A stretch of 64,000 nucleotides of DNA from assembly GCA_963771545.1 (NCBI GenBank), contig CAVYTX010000002.1, forward strand, positions 1,426,001 through 1,490,000, written 5' to 3'. The stretch comes from CAKZLS01 sp963771545. GTDB taxonomy: Bacteria; Pseudomonadota; Alphaproteobacteria; Rhodospirillales; Defluviicoccaceae. The notes under the pieces are model-generated. The model was not told the origin of the DNA. It was given only the letters and a program-made list of their open reading frames with translations, and made no database searches. Of the stretch, positions 18,234-27,645 are shown one piece after another. Each line of letters begins with the position of its first letter. Position 1 is the stretch's first letter. A program made the translations under genes and the position numbers.

Positions 18234-19550
18234 ATGCTTATCAAACAACGGATCGGACCGATCCTGGTCTGGGTCAGCGCTCTGCTTCCGGCGATTTTCT
18301 GGCTGCTCACCGAGTCCGCGTCCGGTCGGCGCTTCCGCGGCGCGGCCATGCTCGTGGATGTGGGGCAAATCGCCGGCCTCGTCGGCATGGCGATGCTGTC
18401 CATCGCTTTCGTCCTGTCGTCCCGGGCAAAGCTCCTCGAGGACTACTTCGGTGGCCTCGATAAGATGTATCAGCTGCATCACCGCCTGGGACTGACTGCC
18501 TTCGTGCTTCTTCTCGTGCACCCCATTGCGCATGCATTGCGGTTCGTCCCGACCCAGATCGACAGGGCCTTGCTGTTTCTGCTTCCAACCCATGAGCACG
18601 TTGCCGTCAATCTCGGCGCCTACGCCTTCTGGGCTCTCATGCTGCTGATGGGGCTGACGCAGTTTATCAAGGTCCCTTATGACAAGTGGAAGCTTTCCCA
18701 CAAGTTTATGGGGGTCGTTCTGGTAATTGGGACAGTTCACATGCTAACGGTCCCAGCGACCAGGGGCCGACCCGTCTCGCTACGGGCGAACGACGTCCTC
18801 TGGTACTACCTTCTGTTCCTCGCCGTGCTCGGCTCCCTGTGCTTCCTCCATAAGATGCTGGTCCCGCCAATGCTCGCCAGGCGGCAGAGGTATGCGGTAA
18901 GGAGCGTCAACAGGCTCAACGATGACGTGTTGGAGATCGTCCTGGCGCCACGCGGCCGGCCTGTCGAGTTCGTTCCCGGACAGTTTGTCTTCGTTACCTT
19001 TTACGAAGACGATCTTCCCATGGAATCCCATCCGTTCACCATCGCCACCCCACCTGATCAGGGCGAGATCACCCTCACCGTAAAGGCACTCGGCGACTTC
19101 ACCGGCGCCCTTTACCAGAAGCTTCGACGCGGAACGGTGGCCAAGGTGGAGGGACCCTACGGACGGTTCGATTGCAGGGCGGGAGCACCCCAACAGATCT
19201 GGCTGGCTGCCGGCGTCGGCGTGGTGCCGTTCCTGAGCTGGGCTCGAGACCTGGCGCGGCGCCCGGGCGAACCCATCCGGGCACGCTTCTATTACTGCGT
19301 CCACAGCAGAGCGGACGCGGTCCACTTTCGCGAATTCGAGCGCCTCGCCAGTCTCCGGCCGGGCCTGCAGGTGGCACTGGTCTGCTCGGAGGAACAGGGC
19401 CACCTTCGTGCAGCCGACATCGGCGATCTCAACAACAAGGACATCTTCATGTGCGGTCCCAAGCGTTTCACGGGGGACCTGCGCCACCAACTCCTGCAAC
19501 TCGGGGTCCCCGGTTCACGGATTCACTTCGAAGACTTTGAGTTTCGCTAG
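18234..19550 (+). CDS. Ferric reductase-like membrane flavoprotein
   Basis: 438 residues. The N-terminal half has about six membrane helices with histidines at about 83, 96, 100, 156 and 169 (HHRLGL, HPIAH, HKFMG, VHML), the likely haem ligands of a ferric-reductase-like domain. The C-terminal half is a ferredoxin-reductase module: FAD site with HPFTIATPP, NAD(P) site AAGVGVVPFLSW, and closing MCGPKRF. It should pass electrons from NAD(P)H through FAD and haem across the inner membrane to metal or oxygen. It stands in the middle of the phage head genes, and its stop lies three bases from the gpW stop on the opposite strand, so the insertion spared both neighbours. Confidence 0.87.
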   Translation: MLIKQRIGPILVWVSALLPAIFWLLTESASGRRFRGAAMLVDVGQIAGLVGMAMLSIAFVLSSRAKLLEDYFGGLDKMYQLHHRLGLTAFVLLLVHPIAHALRFVPTQIDRALLFLLPTHEHVAVNLGAYAFWALMLLMGLTQFIKVPYDKWKLSHKFMGVVLVIGTVHMLTVPATRGRPVSLRANDVLWYYLLFLAVLGSLCFLHKMLVPPMLARRQRYAVRSVNRLNDDVLEIVLAPRGRPVEFVPGQFVFVTFYEDDLPMESHPFTIATPPDQGEITLTVKALGDFTGALYQKLRRGTVAKVEGPYGRFDCRAGAPQQIWLAAGVGVVPFLSWARDLARRPGEPIRARFYYCVHSRADAVHFREFERLASLRPGLQVALVCSEEQGHLRAADIGDLNNKDIFMCGPKRFTGDLRHQLLQLGVPGSRIHFEDFEFR

Positions 19551-19553
19551 CCA

Positions 19554-19757
19554 CTACCCCTTCCGAAACGTCGCGAGACTGCCCGTCGGCCTGGGCGTTC
19601 CCGCCTCCGCCGCCATCTCCCGCTCGATGGTGCGGATGCGGCGCAGGAGATCGGCCTCGGAGCCGTACTCCACCGACCGGCCCTCGTAGGAGACGCGCAG
19701 GGTCCCCCGCGCGTAAGCCGCCCTCAGCGCATCCAGCTCGGCCTGCGTCCACGCCAT
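19554..19757 (-). CDS. gpW-like phage head-tail joining protein
   Basis: 67 residues: MAWTQAELDALRAAYARG, then VSYEGRSVEYGSEADLLRR and a helical end. This matches gpW-family proteins that sit at the head-tail joint and are required before tail attachment. The ATG directly follows the terminase TAG (19758-19760). Normally the portal gene would begin immediately after; here a 1.55-kb cellular segment intervenes. Confidence 0.75.
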   Translation of the reverse strand: MAWTQAELDALRAAYARGTLRVSYEGRSVEYGSEADLLRRIRTIEREMAAEAGTPRPTGSLATFRKG

Positions 19758-20470
19758 CTATCGTCTCAACCAGTTGTTTGTGCGATCGCCCAGCCAGGGT
19801 TCCGATTTGCGCGAGATGCCGGGTGGTCTCGTTTTCGGGGCGTCCCGTTTCGGGACAGATCGATCCGCAGATTCCCGGTCCGCTTCGGAACCCTTGCTCG
19901 CTCCCAGCTGCCGCTCCAGCTGCCGCCAGTGGCGTTCCTCGAACCGGTCGAGGCCGACGACCGCCGCAGCGGCCCGAGCGTAGACGTAGCAATCGAGAGC
20001 CTCGTTGCGTTCCCGCATCTTCTGCCATTCGCGGACCGAATAGCCGCGACGGTTGCGGGTGGTCACCAGCTGCTCCGAGCACAGCTGCTTGCAGTACTCG
20101 GCATCGACCTTGGGCAGGTGCACGTATCCGATCGGGTAGGCGACGCCGGCAGCCAATTCTTCGTCCGTCGGCGGATCTTTCCTGAGGTTGTTGAACAGCT
20201 CCAGCTTGGCAATGCCGCCGGCGACGGGATGAACCCGAACACCACGACGGAGGCGTTTGCCGCCGGCGGTGATGTCGACGGCGGTGGGCAACCCGACCAG
20301 GGCGCCGCCAGGTCGGTGCCCTTGACCGCCATGGCGAGGCCCGAATGCCGACGGGCCCAGGCATACACTTCCTGGGTCGCGAAGCCGCTGTCGACGGCAA
20401 GGCGCCTCAGCGCCAATTGGACCCCGGTGTGGTGTGACCAGGTGTCCGAAAGCATCGCCGAAAGCTGACC
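19758..20470 (-). pseudogene. Phage terminase large subunit (GpA family), C-terminal fragment
   Basis: Only the nuclease-side third of a GpA-type terminase is left. The beginning, DTWSHHTGVQLALRRLAVDSGFATQEVYAWARRH, is in one frame. It continues in another frame from about 20300 with LVGLPTAVDITAGGKRLRRGVRVHP, HLPKVDAEYCKQLCSEQLVTT and SVREWQKMRERNEALDCYVYARAA, so there is at least one frameshift. The ATPase half and the start are absent. GpA packages DNA into the prohead and cuts at cos-like ends. The 5' break at about 20470 is the edge of the phage remnant. Confidence 0.8.
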
Positions 20471-20855
20471 CAATATGAGCTACCCGTTGGCCGGACCTGA
20501 TCGGTCTCAGTAGGCCACGACGGAAAGACGCGTCGGGCGTAAGCCCCGGAAGTTTCGGGGCAAGTTCGAAATCCATGCCGTTCCCTTAAACACTGTCCTA
20601 TAACAACGACTTAGATGTGGCGGACCAAAAGGAACTGGGTTCGAACCTTCTCTTCTTTTTTCCAATCATATCAACATGTTGATCGGGGGCTTTGACTCGG
20701 AACGTCTTGAGCGTCCAGCGGTAGAAGGGGTGGCGTTGGATGTTGAACAGGTTGCAAACAGGGGGTGGAACGCGAGGCACTAATGTGAAACCCGCTATTG
20801 ATCGAATATCAGTTTGAATTCTAATGTCTTTGCCAGAATTTGCATATTCAATGCT
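20471..20855. other. Intergenic region at the prophage edge
   Basis: About 385 bp. No homologous coding signal is recognisable beyond the terminase break. Base composition becomes AT-richer from about 20580 rightwards, marking a change of origin between the phage remnant and the exported-protein cluster. Confidence 0.3.
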
Positions 20856-21707
20856 TTAATTCGTATATTTAGTTGCCCTTGCTGTTACGACAACGCAATC
20901 TTTATTATCGTGGTAAGCGTCTGGGATATCGTTAAATAGGAAGATGAATCTTTCTCCTTTGGCCAGTTTCTTAAGCTTAGGGCCCGTGCCAAGCAGTTCC
21001 CAAACCCTTCCGTCTTTTGACATGATGAGCGCACCCGCAGGCAGATAGTCCGCTCTTAGCGTCTTTTTGGCTATTCGACCAGAACCCTCCGGTCCAAAGG
21101 GTACATCGCCTTCCTTGCCTCGCCAAGTGCCGGTCGCGGTAAGCTCGTACTCCACGCCCGGCACGCCCTTGAACGCGATGCCCTCAGACAGTTTAGCGCA
21201 TACGTTGATCGTATCGACCCTCCCGGTGACGCCCTGAAGCCGGTTCCCGCCCTCGGTGCCAACTTGCTTATCCACATGAATGGAAATACACTCGGAATTG
21301 TCGTGATACGCACCAGGGTAATCGTTAAAGTAAAAAGCCATAGAACTCTTACCCGGCGGAATAGTAATAAGCGTCGGGCCGGTATCCACGAATTCATATT
21401 CCTGAGCCGATCTTCGCAATATCAGTGATCCTCCTGGTAGGTACGGCGCAATAAGCCTCGCCGATTGCCTGCTGTGACCATCGGGTGAAAAAAACTTATC
21501 GCTACTTTTTCCTTTCCAAGCACCGGACGACGTAACCCTATAGGTTCCCTCGTCGACACGAATAAAAACTCCATTTTCATCTTTTGCGCACAAGTTCACA
21601 TCAAAACGTTCATCAAATGCCCGCGCTGAATTGCAAAACGATGACATGCTCAGAAATATAAACAGAATAATCGCGATAAAAATACGTGGTTTTATCACCG
21701 ATTTCAT
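20856..21707 (-). CDS. Exported protein with two LecA-like (PA-IL) lectin domains
   Basis: 283 residues with a signal peptide (IFIAIILFIFLSMSSF ... NSARA). Two copies of a ~110-residue domain follow. Each has a GxWKGK/TWRGKEG turn, a segment GGSLILRR / AGALIMSK, and the closing FYFNDYPGAYHDNSEC / FLFNDIPDAYHDNKDC. The last is the calcium and sugar-binding type signature of the P. aeruginosa galactose lectin LecA family, where asparagines and aspartates coordinate calcium. It may bind glycans outside the cell. The gene is AT-richer than the surrounding phage DNA and begins the cluster of secreted proteins. Confidence 0.7.
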   Translation of the reverse strand: MKSVIKPRIFIAIILFIFLSMSSFCNSARAFDERFDVNLCAKDENGVFIRVDEGTYRVTSSGAWKGKSSDKFFSPDGHSRQSARLIAPYLPGGSLILRRSAQEYEFVDTGPTLITIPPGKSSMAFYFNDYPGAYHDNSECISIHVDKQVGTEGGNRLQGVTGRVDTINVCAKLSEGIAFKGVPGVEYELTATGTWRGKEGDVPFGPEGSGRIAKKTLRADYLPAGALIMSKDGRVWELLGTGPKLKKLAKGERFIFLFNDIPDAYHDNKDCVVVTARATKYTN

Positions 21708-21777
21708 GTGTCAGCACTCCGAATAATGCAGCCATACCTTCTGGATGGCAGCGAAGCCTTCTTCAATTGACGGGTGG

Positions 21778-22275
21778 CTAGTTGCAACGTCCCTGCGCCT
21801 CCGCATCCCTCAGCCAGCCTTTGAGCTCCGCGAGGACTTCGACGCATTCATCAATGCCGCCGCCGTACAATCGACCGCCTGCTTGGGCGACGCGACACCT
21901 GTTGTACCGAGCGACGACGTCTCGCAATTCGTCAACGCACTGTTGATAGGCGCCTTGGTTGGTAGCGCTTTCGGCGGCAATATCCCGGAGTTTTTCGTTC
22001 CAGTGTTCGTAGTTTGCCGTTGCGTCCTCACAAACCTCTAGGTTTTGATCAACGTCCCTCCTCGTGCGGGTGTTCTTATAACCGCCGACAAAATCGGCGT
22101 CCGAACGATTGAGGCTGCGCTCGTCGATTTGGCGGAGCAAACTTTGGCCCTCGCTCACCGCAGACTCTAATCTTCTCAGGCATTCGCGCAAATCCTCTTG
22201 CTGGGCTGACGCACTTGCAATTCCGATGGCGCAAACCGAAACGGCTGCGGCTGCGACAGTCTTGAATTTAATCAT
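21778..22275 (-). CDS. Periplasmic/secreted helical protein of unknown family
   Basis: 165 residues from the ATG at 22275, chosen because GAGAGGAG stands just upstream; the longer frame to 22350 lacks one. A clear signal peptide ends SASA before QQED. The mature part is helical, with five cysteines spread along it (LRECLRRL, LEVCEDATANY, YQQCVDEL, YNRCRVAQ, IDECVEVL) and a final GRCN, which suggests disulphide-linked helices. No family recognised. It is the second of a minus-strand series of exported proteins. Confidence 0.65.
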   Translation of the reverse strand: MIKFKTVAAAAVSVCAIGIASASAQQEDLRECLRRLESAVSEGQSLLRQIDERSLNRSDADFVGGYKNTRTRRDVDQNLEVCEDATANYEHWNEKLRDIAAESATNQGAYQQCVDELRDVVARYNRCRVAQAGGRLYGGGIDECVEVLAELKGWLRDAEAQGRCN

Positions 22276-22374
22276 GCCTAACTCCTCTCGTACCAGTTTG
22301 TTTGCAATGAAACTTGAAGTCATCCGTTGGTAACGGGCGTCATAGCCCAATTGCGTTGGTTAACAGCTAGCTCC

Positions 22375-23442
22375 CTATCTGAGACCCTCCACACACCCAA
22401 GTTGTGCTTTCCCTATCTCGTCTTTTGTCCAGCAAAGATTGTTTATGGGAGTACAGCCGCGCCCAATGGGGCGGCACTGCCATCGCTGATCGGAATTCAA
22501 CGTGGCATGGTAATTCTCGCAGGTGCTTCCCGGAACGCAGAGGCTTCCTGTCGAGCACGATTGCCCGTAGCACCCGCCGCACTCGCCTCCACACTTGTTG
22601 CAATAGTCCGTTCCGAGCTTGGCGACACAGATCGCCTTCCCGTTCTTGCATTCGATCTTGCCACTCACCGTCCAGCGTTCACCGCGGCCGCGGCATTCCG
22701 GTGGATGAACGGTACATGCGGTTCCGGCCCCTTCGCACGTGGTAGTCTGTTGGGAACTGTCCTGCGACGGTTTGTTGGCGCCTGAGGATCTACCCGGTAA
22801 TCCCGAAAACCCCGGAGGAACGGCCGAAACGGAGGGAGGGGCACCGCCTCCACTCTGGGATGAGCCCAACTTAACCGGAGGCGGAGGCGAGCCCGCCTGG
22901 GGCGAGACCAATTGAAATTTTTCCCACGGTCCAATCTTTGTTGCGTCGGTGTGAATCACGTCGTTGATTTTTCCGCCCCCACCAACGGCCACGACGTACT
23001 TTCCGCTGGAGGTTCGAATCGCATACCAGCCATCGCCGAGATCGACGAACTGCACTTTCTCCCACGGCCCAACTTTTTTTGCGTCCGTGTGGACTACGTC
23101 CTTGGTTTGCCCTCCGCCCCCGACGAACACCAAGTAGTTTCCGTTTGACGCCCGGATAGCCTGCCAGCCATTGCCGACATCCTCGATCTTGAACGTCTCC
23201 CAGGGACCTACCTTCTTCGCGTCCGAGTGAATGGCATCGCTCCTACGACCGCCGCCTCCAACTGCAACGAGGTACTCTCCGCTCGACGTCGCGATCGCAT
23301 AGCTGCCCGTTTTAGGAGTGTCAGCAAACGACCCCTCGAGAGTGACCGTCAGAGTTATTGCCACCATGATTCCGAGCGTTGAACATCTCCAACCGCGATT
23401 TAGGTTCCGAGCGCGACAAGGTACTCCCACTTGATCCTCCAT
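22375..23442 (-). CDS. Exported protein: three trefoil-type repeats plus Cys-rich domain
   Basis: About 355 residues from the ATG at 23442. A hydrophobic signal region (IMVAITLTVTLEGSFA) leads to three near-identical ~45-residue repeats with W(Y/Q)AIR(T/A)S(S/N)G(K/N)Y, VGGGG and KKVGPWE. These resemble the fascin-like or actin-cross-linking beta-trefoil repeats. A Pro/Ser/Gly-rich linker follows, then a C-terminal domain with many cysteines (CNKCGGECGGCYGQSC, CVPGSTCENY). Three repeats are enough for one trefoil. Likely a secreted binding protein; ligand unknown. Confidence 0.68.
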   Translation of the reverse strand: MEDQVGVPCRARNLNRGWRCSTLGIMVAITLTVTLEGSFADTPKTGSYAIATSSGEYLVAVGGGGRRSDAIHSDAKKVGPWETFKIEDVGNGWQAIRASNGNYLVFVGGGGQTKDVVHTDAKKVGPWEKVQFVDLGDGWYAIRTSSGKYVVAVGGGGKINDVIHTDATKIGPWEKFQLVSPQAGSPPPPVKLGSSQSGGGAPPSVSAVPPGFSGLPGRSSGANKPSQDSSQQTTTCEGAGTACTVHPPECRGRGERWTVSGKIECKNGKAICVAKLGTDYCNKCGGECGGCYGQSCSTGSLCVPGSTCENYHATLNSDQRWQCRPIGRGCTPINNLCWTKDEIGKAQLGCVEGLR

Positions 23443-23561
23443 GTGCCGCTGACAGCAAGACGTATCCGACCGTTGTAAGAGCATCGAGGGCCGGAATCCC
23501 GAGACGTGTCCTGCTGGTTGGACGCAAGCACCTGACCGTCGGCTCGCATTGTTCGCCCTGT

Positions 23562-26500
23562 TTAGGCAAGATCCCAGATGTCGTCCGCGGTCAGCGCGAA
23601 AACATTGTCCAGGTGGATGATGCCGCCCCCGGTGATGATGTTCATGCCGTACGAGTCGGCTTCGTCCGGAGGTCCGTCATAAGCAGGGTAATACGTGTCG
23701 TTCCGGCTGGGGATGCCGTAAAAGACATTCGCATCTCTGTCGTCGAGGATGCCGTCGAAGGTGCCATCCATCATCTCGATCGCCCAGAAGCCACCGGCGA
23801 TTTCCAAATGGTCGGCAGTGACGTCGAAGTCGCGAATGGCATCGATCCCGTGGCCGCCGACGAAGAGGAAGGCGTCGCTGCCCGTCTTTCCCGTCAAGAT
23901 ATCGTTGCCGAGGCCGCCGTCGAGCCTGTCGTCGCCGTCGCCACCGTAAACCTTGTCGGGCCCATCGCCCCCCAGGATCGAATCGTCCCCGTTTCCGCCG
24001 TACAAACCGTCTGACTCGCCTCCGCCGTCGAGCGTGTCGTTGCCGTCGCGGCCGAAAAGGGCGTTGGGAGCGCGGTTACCGACGATGACGTTGTCGAGAG
24101 TGTTTCCGATCCCGTGGAGCCAGGCGTTGCCCAGCAGCTCCAGATTCTCGACGTTATCGGGAAGGAGATACGATATCGTCGCAGTCCTGACCCTATCGGT
24201 ACCCCCGTCACCAAACTCGAAAATCGTATCTTCGGATCGATCGACGACATAGACATCATCGCCGCCGAACCCCTGCATCTTGTCCGCGCCAGTCCCGCCG
24301 TCGAGCCAATCCTCACTTGCTCCACCCCGAAGAACGTCATCGCCTTCACCGCCATAAAGCCAGTTCCGGTCGTCGCCTCCCCACAGCGTGTCGTTGCCTC
24401 CCCGACCGTACAGGTTGTTGAAGCCCCCCCAACCACTAAGATCATTGGCGAGATCATCGCCGTAGATATTGCTCGGTCCGGAGCTGCCAATAACGTTCTC
24501 GATATCGACGAGGACATCGGTGTCCTCAACCGGCAACCAGCCACCGTCATTTCCAGGGACCGCAATGATTTCACCTCGGCCCGCTGCGAGATCGACCTCA
24601 AGGATGCCGTCGCTGTAACGATAGTCGACGGCATCGATACCCGCCCCGCCATTGAGAATGTCATTGCCGCGGCCACCGATAAGGAGGTCGTCATTGCTAC
24701 CGCCGTAGAGTTCATCCGTTCCACCATTCCCGCGCAGGATGTCGTCGCCGTCATTTCCATTGAGAGTATCGTTGCCGCCGTTTCCGATCAGCGTGTTATT
24801 GTTCGCATCCCCGATGATGTTGTCGTGACCAGTCGTTCCGGTAACGTCCTCAATCGAGATTAGGTGATCCTGGTTTCTCGCGGCAGTAGTAACAGCCCAG
24901 TTGTAAAAGTCTCTGAGCGGAGACGACCACCCGTGGAAGTCAGCCCGCAGGGTCGCGACACCGGTCTGTAGGTCGATCGAAACTCCCGAAGCGTGAAGTG
25001 CTGTCAGCTCTGTGTCGAAATAATTTGCGGTGTCTCGACCGGGGCCGCCGTCAATATAATCCGCGCCCGCTCCACCGGTGAGGTTGTCGTTTCCACTGCC
25101 TCCGTAGAGCTTGTCGTTGCCGCGCCCCCCTTCCAAGAGGTCCGCTCCGTCATTGCGGCCCGCGTCATCACCAGATCCTGGACTGTAACCACCGTAGAGA
25201 AAATCGTCCCCGTCCTCACCTCGCAGGATGTCGTTACCCTCGCGGCCCGTCAGCCTGTCGGTCCCCGCACCTCCCGTCAGCTCGTTGCGCAGATCAGTTC
25301 CGAATATGCGACTGCCCCCTGAACCTACGATCGCGTTCTCGAAGTTCGCGACGGATTCCGTGTACCTGATTGTTTTCGGCCCATCCGGCGTTATGGAGGT
25401 TCGGATCAGGTTCGCGGTTTGTCCCGCCAGATCGAGCCAGAGAAATCCTTCGGAACCTACGTAAGAAACCGTATCCGAGCCGCCTCGGCCATCCAGCGTG
25501 TCGATGCCAGGTCCGCCGGTGATGACATTTTCGAACTCGTTTCCGTAGATGATATCATTGCCAGACGTACCGATCACGTTTTCGATGTTCTTGAGGGGTT
25601 CGAGATATGACCACACTACCGGTCGACCGTTGCTTATACCGGTCAAAACAAAAATCGCCTGACCCTTAGTCAAGTCGACCGTCAGGTTCCCTCCAGAACT
25701 ATAAACAACTGCGAGAGGATCAAAATACCCGACATCGCCTCCTCGCGCCATCCCGAAGAACATCTCATTGTCGCTATAATCAACAGTATCGCTACCGTCT
25801 CCACCATCGAGGGTGTCGACACCGGGGCCGCCGGAAAGTGTGTCATCGCCGTTCCCACCACTGAGTGAATTCTTTACAGCATTTCCGTGGATTTCGTCTT
25901 CGCCGGATCCGCCAACAGCCGCTTCGATGACAGTACCTCGCGCGATGATGATGTTGTTTGTCTTTCCGTAAACACTCGACATCGCCCCCTCGGCAAGGTT
26001 TATCATCTGGTTATGGCTCGTGCCGGAATAGTTCAGTGTATCGAAACCGCCGCTGTCGTAAATCGTTACGGTCGGGAAGTCCGTGAAATCGGCACTATAG
26101 GAAGCTCGTCCGGAACTATTGTCTACGCCGTAAGTCGTGTCATTGGTTCGCGTGGTCTGGTCCACCTTATACAAAGTCTGGACAGCAATGATGTCGACAA
26201 TCTGCGGGGTAAGGACGAACGCATACGACCCCACGGTCGTCGTGTTAACATTCTGGTTAAAATTCGACATCACGGAGAGCTGCCAAGAATCATTATCGTA
26301 TATTGCGTCGCCAGGATAGTTTACGCTTGCACCATCGTAGTTGTAGTCGCCCGGATGGCCGAGACCGATAGCGTGTCCAAGTTCATGAATGAACGCTTGA
26401 AACCGGTAGCTGTACTGCGGCGCGCCAACACCTTCTGCGAAGTTCGTCGAGATGTACACTTGAGACGATTGAATGACCCCGTTACTCACATCTGAATACG

Positions 26501-26777
26501 ACCGGCCATACGGTTCCGATGTCGGGTCCAAGGGATCGAAGTCTTCGGGATCATGGAAGGTTATGTCGGCTTCACGCGTGGTCTCGGTAAAAGTCAAACT
26601 GCAAACATCCGCCCATAGACGACAGGCCTGTCGCGCGAACCCCTGGTCCGACTCCTGAAGGCCGCTCACATTAAAGGTGATGTTGGTGTGGTCGAATGAA
26701 CGGGCGGTGTCGCCTTGGTCGATCCAATATCCGTTTGTAAGGTAGCGCGCTAACTCATCGTAACTGCCGGCAACCAT
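23562..26777 (-). CDS. RTX serralysin-type zinc metalloprotease, very long repeat region
   Basis: 1,071 residues from the ATG at 26777, preceded by AGGAGG. The N-terminal ~230 residues are an M10 peptidase: HELGHAIGLGH at 131-141 binds zinc, and SVMSNF near 168-173 is the Met-turn. The rest carries dozens of glycine/aspartate nonapeptides (GGxGxDxLx type: GGNGDDTLSGGPGVDTLDGG, GGNGDDSILGGDGPDKVYGG) forming calcium-binding beta rolls. Export by a type I ABC secretion system is expected, but none is encoded here. Serralysins are usually ~480 residues, so the repeat array is greatly extended and may act as an adhesin or matrix protein. Confidence 0.9.
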   Translation of the reverse strand: MVAGSYDELARYLTNGYWIDQGDTARSFDHTNITFNVSGLQESDQGFARQACRLWADVCSLTFTETTREADITFHDPEDFDPLDPTSEPYGRSYSDVSNGVIQSSQVYISTNFAEGVGAPQYSYRFQAFIHELGHAIGLGHPGDYNYDGASVNYPGDAIYDNDSWQLSVMSNFNQNVNTTTVGSYAFVLTPQIVDIIAVQTLYKVDQTTRTNDTTYGVDNSSGRASYSADFTDFPTVTIYDSGGFDTLNYSGTSHNQMINLAEGAMSSVYGKTNNIIIARGTVIEAAVGGSGEDEIHGNAVKNSLSGGNGDDTLSGGPGVDTLDGGDGSDTVDYSDNEMFFGMARGGDVGYFDPLAVVYSSGGNLTVDLTKGQAIFVLTGISNGRPVVWSYLEPLKNIENVIGTSGNDIIYGNEFENVITGGPGIDTLDGRGGSDTVSYVGSEGFLWLDLAGQTANLIRTSITPDGPKTIRYTESVANFENAIVGSGGSRIFGTDLRNELTGGAGTDRLTGREGNDILRGEDGDDFLYGGYSPGSGDDAGRNDGADLLEGGRGNDKLYGGSGNDNLTGGAGADYIDGGPGRDTANYFDTELTALHASGVSIDLQTGVATLRADFHGWSSPLRDFYNWAVTTAARNQDHLISIEDVTGTTGHDNIIGDANNNTLIGNGGNDTLNGNDGDDILRGNGGTDELYGGSNDDLLIGGRGNDILNGGAGIDAVDYRYSDGILEVDLAAGRGEIIAVPGNDGGWLPVEDTDVLVDIENVIGSSGPSNIYGDDLANDLSGWGGFNNLYGRGGNDTLWGGDDRNWLYGGEGDDVLRGGASEDWLDGGTGADKMQGFGGDDVYVVDRSEDTIFEFGDGGTDRVRTATISYLLPDNVENLELLGNAWLHGIGNTLDNVIVGNRAPNALFGRDGNDTLDGGGESDGLYGGNGDDSILGGDGPDKVYGGDGDDRLDGGLGNDILTGKTGSDAFLFVGGHGIDAIRDFDVTADHLEIAGGFWAIEMMDGTFDGILDDRDANVFYGIPSRNDTYYPAYDGPPDEADSYGMNIITGGGIIHLDNVFALTADDIWDLA

Positions 26778-26991
26778 TGATTCCTCCTGTAGAGTGCGTG
26801 TTCGGTTCACCCTGGAGCCACGCTTTTCCGGTCCGCACCGGTAGCCCGCAACGGTGATCGCCCCGGTCAACCAGTCGGTTGCATAGCTCGTCGGCTGAGA
26901 TTTTGTTTTCCTCAAGCGAACTCTTTGCCATTCGACAACTCTCCCGCCGCCCCATCCCGTCCATCAACCCATTCGAAAGCCGTTGGCGAAC

Positions 26992-27510
26992 TCACCGGCC
27001 AAGACACTCGATCTTCAGCAAACGATCCGGCCCCACTCTCGCGCGGATCTTCGTTGAGCGGTTGCCGCAACGCGATCGCTCGGCGGTCCATCCCTTGTAG
27101 TCGGAGGTCGTCAACGGAAACTGGGTGGCCTTGGGCTTGCAGCCGCTGATGGAACCGTCTCCCGGATACTGGCCGCCATAATCGCAACCAAGGCCGACCA
27201 CGGCTCCGTCGCGCCAGCGCCAGGTACCGGGATCGAGCCAATTCCCCTGAGTAGAGTGGCACCACCAGCGGATGTAGCCGTTTTCGCTCAACCTCACAGT
27301 AATCGGGTAAGTCCATTGGTCTTGACCGTCGGGTTCTCTATTAAGTAGGACCGTGTGGGGGGCATCGGGCTTGTCGCCATAGCTCGGGACGATCGCAACC
27401 TCTCCACTGCACCGGTCCGTCATCACTTCGTTCTTGGCCGAAGCCTGGGTGGGGACCAAGAGTGCAACTGGAATCGCCAGTGCGATCAGGTGCCGCGGTT
27501 GAATGACCAT
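26992..27510 (-). CDS. Exported Cys-containing protein of unknown family
   Basis: 172 residues from the ATG at 27510, with AGAGGG upstream. Signal peptide LIALAIPVALLVPTQASA is followed by a mature domain with paired cysteines (DRCSGE, WWCHSTQGNW, LGCDYGGQYPG, SGCKPKATQ, RCGNRS, IECLGR) and several tryptophans. The domain is beta-rich in appearance, but no family could be named. Its 5' flank shares an ~80-bp repeat with the flank of the small membrane-protein gene at 27825, so both may respond to the same signal. Confidence 0.6.
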   Translation of the reverse strand: MVIQPRHLIALAIPVALLVPTQASAKNEVMTDRCSGEVAIVPSYGDKPDAPHTVLLNREPDGQDQWTYPITVRLSENGYIRWWCHSTQGNWLDPGTWRWRDGAVVGLGCDYGGQYPGDGSISGCKPKATQFPLTTSDYKGWTAERSRCGNRSTKIRARVGPDRLLKIECLGR

Positions 27511-27537
27511 CCCTCTGCTCCCTACCAGTGACGTCAG

Positions 27538-27620
27538 AACGCCCAATTGTGGTATAGTACTGCTTCCACCGAAACGGAGGACTCCTCGCCATCGTCTGGC
27601 TTACACCTCGCAGGCGTGTC
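27538..27620. repeat. Diverged ~80-bp promoter-flank repeat, copy 1
   Basis: About 70% identical to 27856-27937 by eye, sharing CCAATTG, GAAACGG, ACTCCT and ATC-TG blocks in order. It ends 28 bp from the start codon of the exported-protein gene. Confidence 0.55.
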
Positions 27621-27645
27621 CTCACGGTGCTCGATCGCCGTAAAC

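Larger units (their letters stand above)
8841..20470 (-). mobile_element. Decayed tailed-prophage module with embedded cellular genes
   Basis: Minus-strand genes follow lambda-like packaging and head order: terminase large subunit fragment, gpW-like protein, portal, protease/capsid fusion, DUF2190. A methyltransferase / QueC-like / XhlA-like trio follows further on. No tail, integrase, repressor or lysis enzyme genes remain. Plus- and minus-strand cellular genes occupy 10.6-13.8 kb and 18.0-19.55 kb. The limits are approximate: they mark the outermost recognisable phage genes. Confidence 0.7.

Noticed and set aside
23562..26777. Regular glycine-aspartate DNA periodicity as a possible repeat array or CRISPR
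   Set aside because: The period follows nonapeptide RTX codons in one frame; there are no conserved repeats with unique spacers. No CRISPR array is seen anywhere in the window.
26755..26934. A short frame starting MAKSSLEENKISADELC upstream of the RTX protease
   Set aside because: The first residues look protein-like, but the frame overlaps the RTX start, lacks a ribosome-binding site and drifts into low-quality sequence. It could be a small leader but is not supportable.
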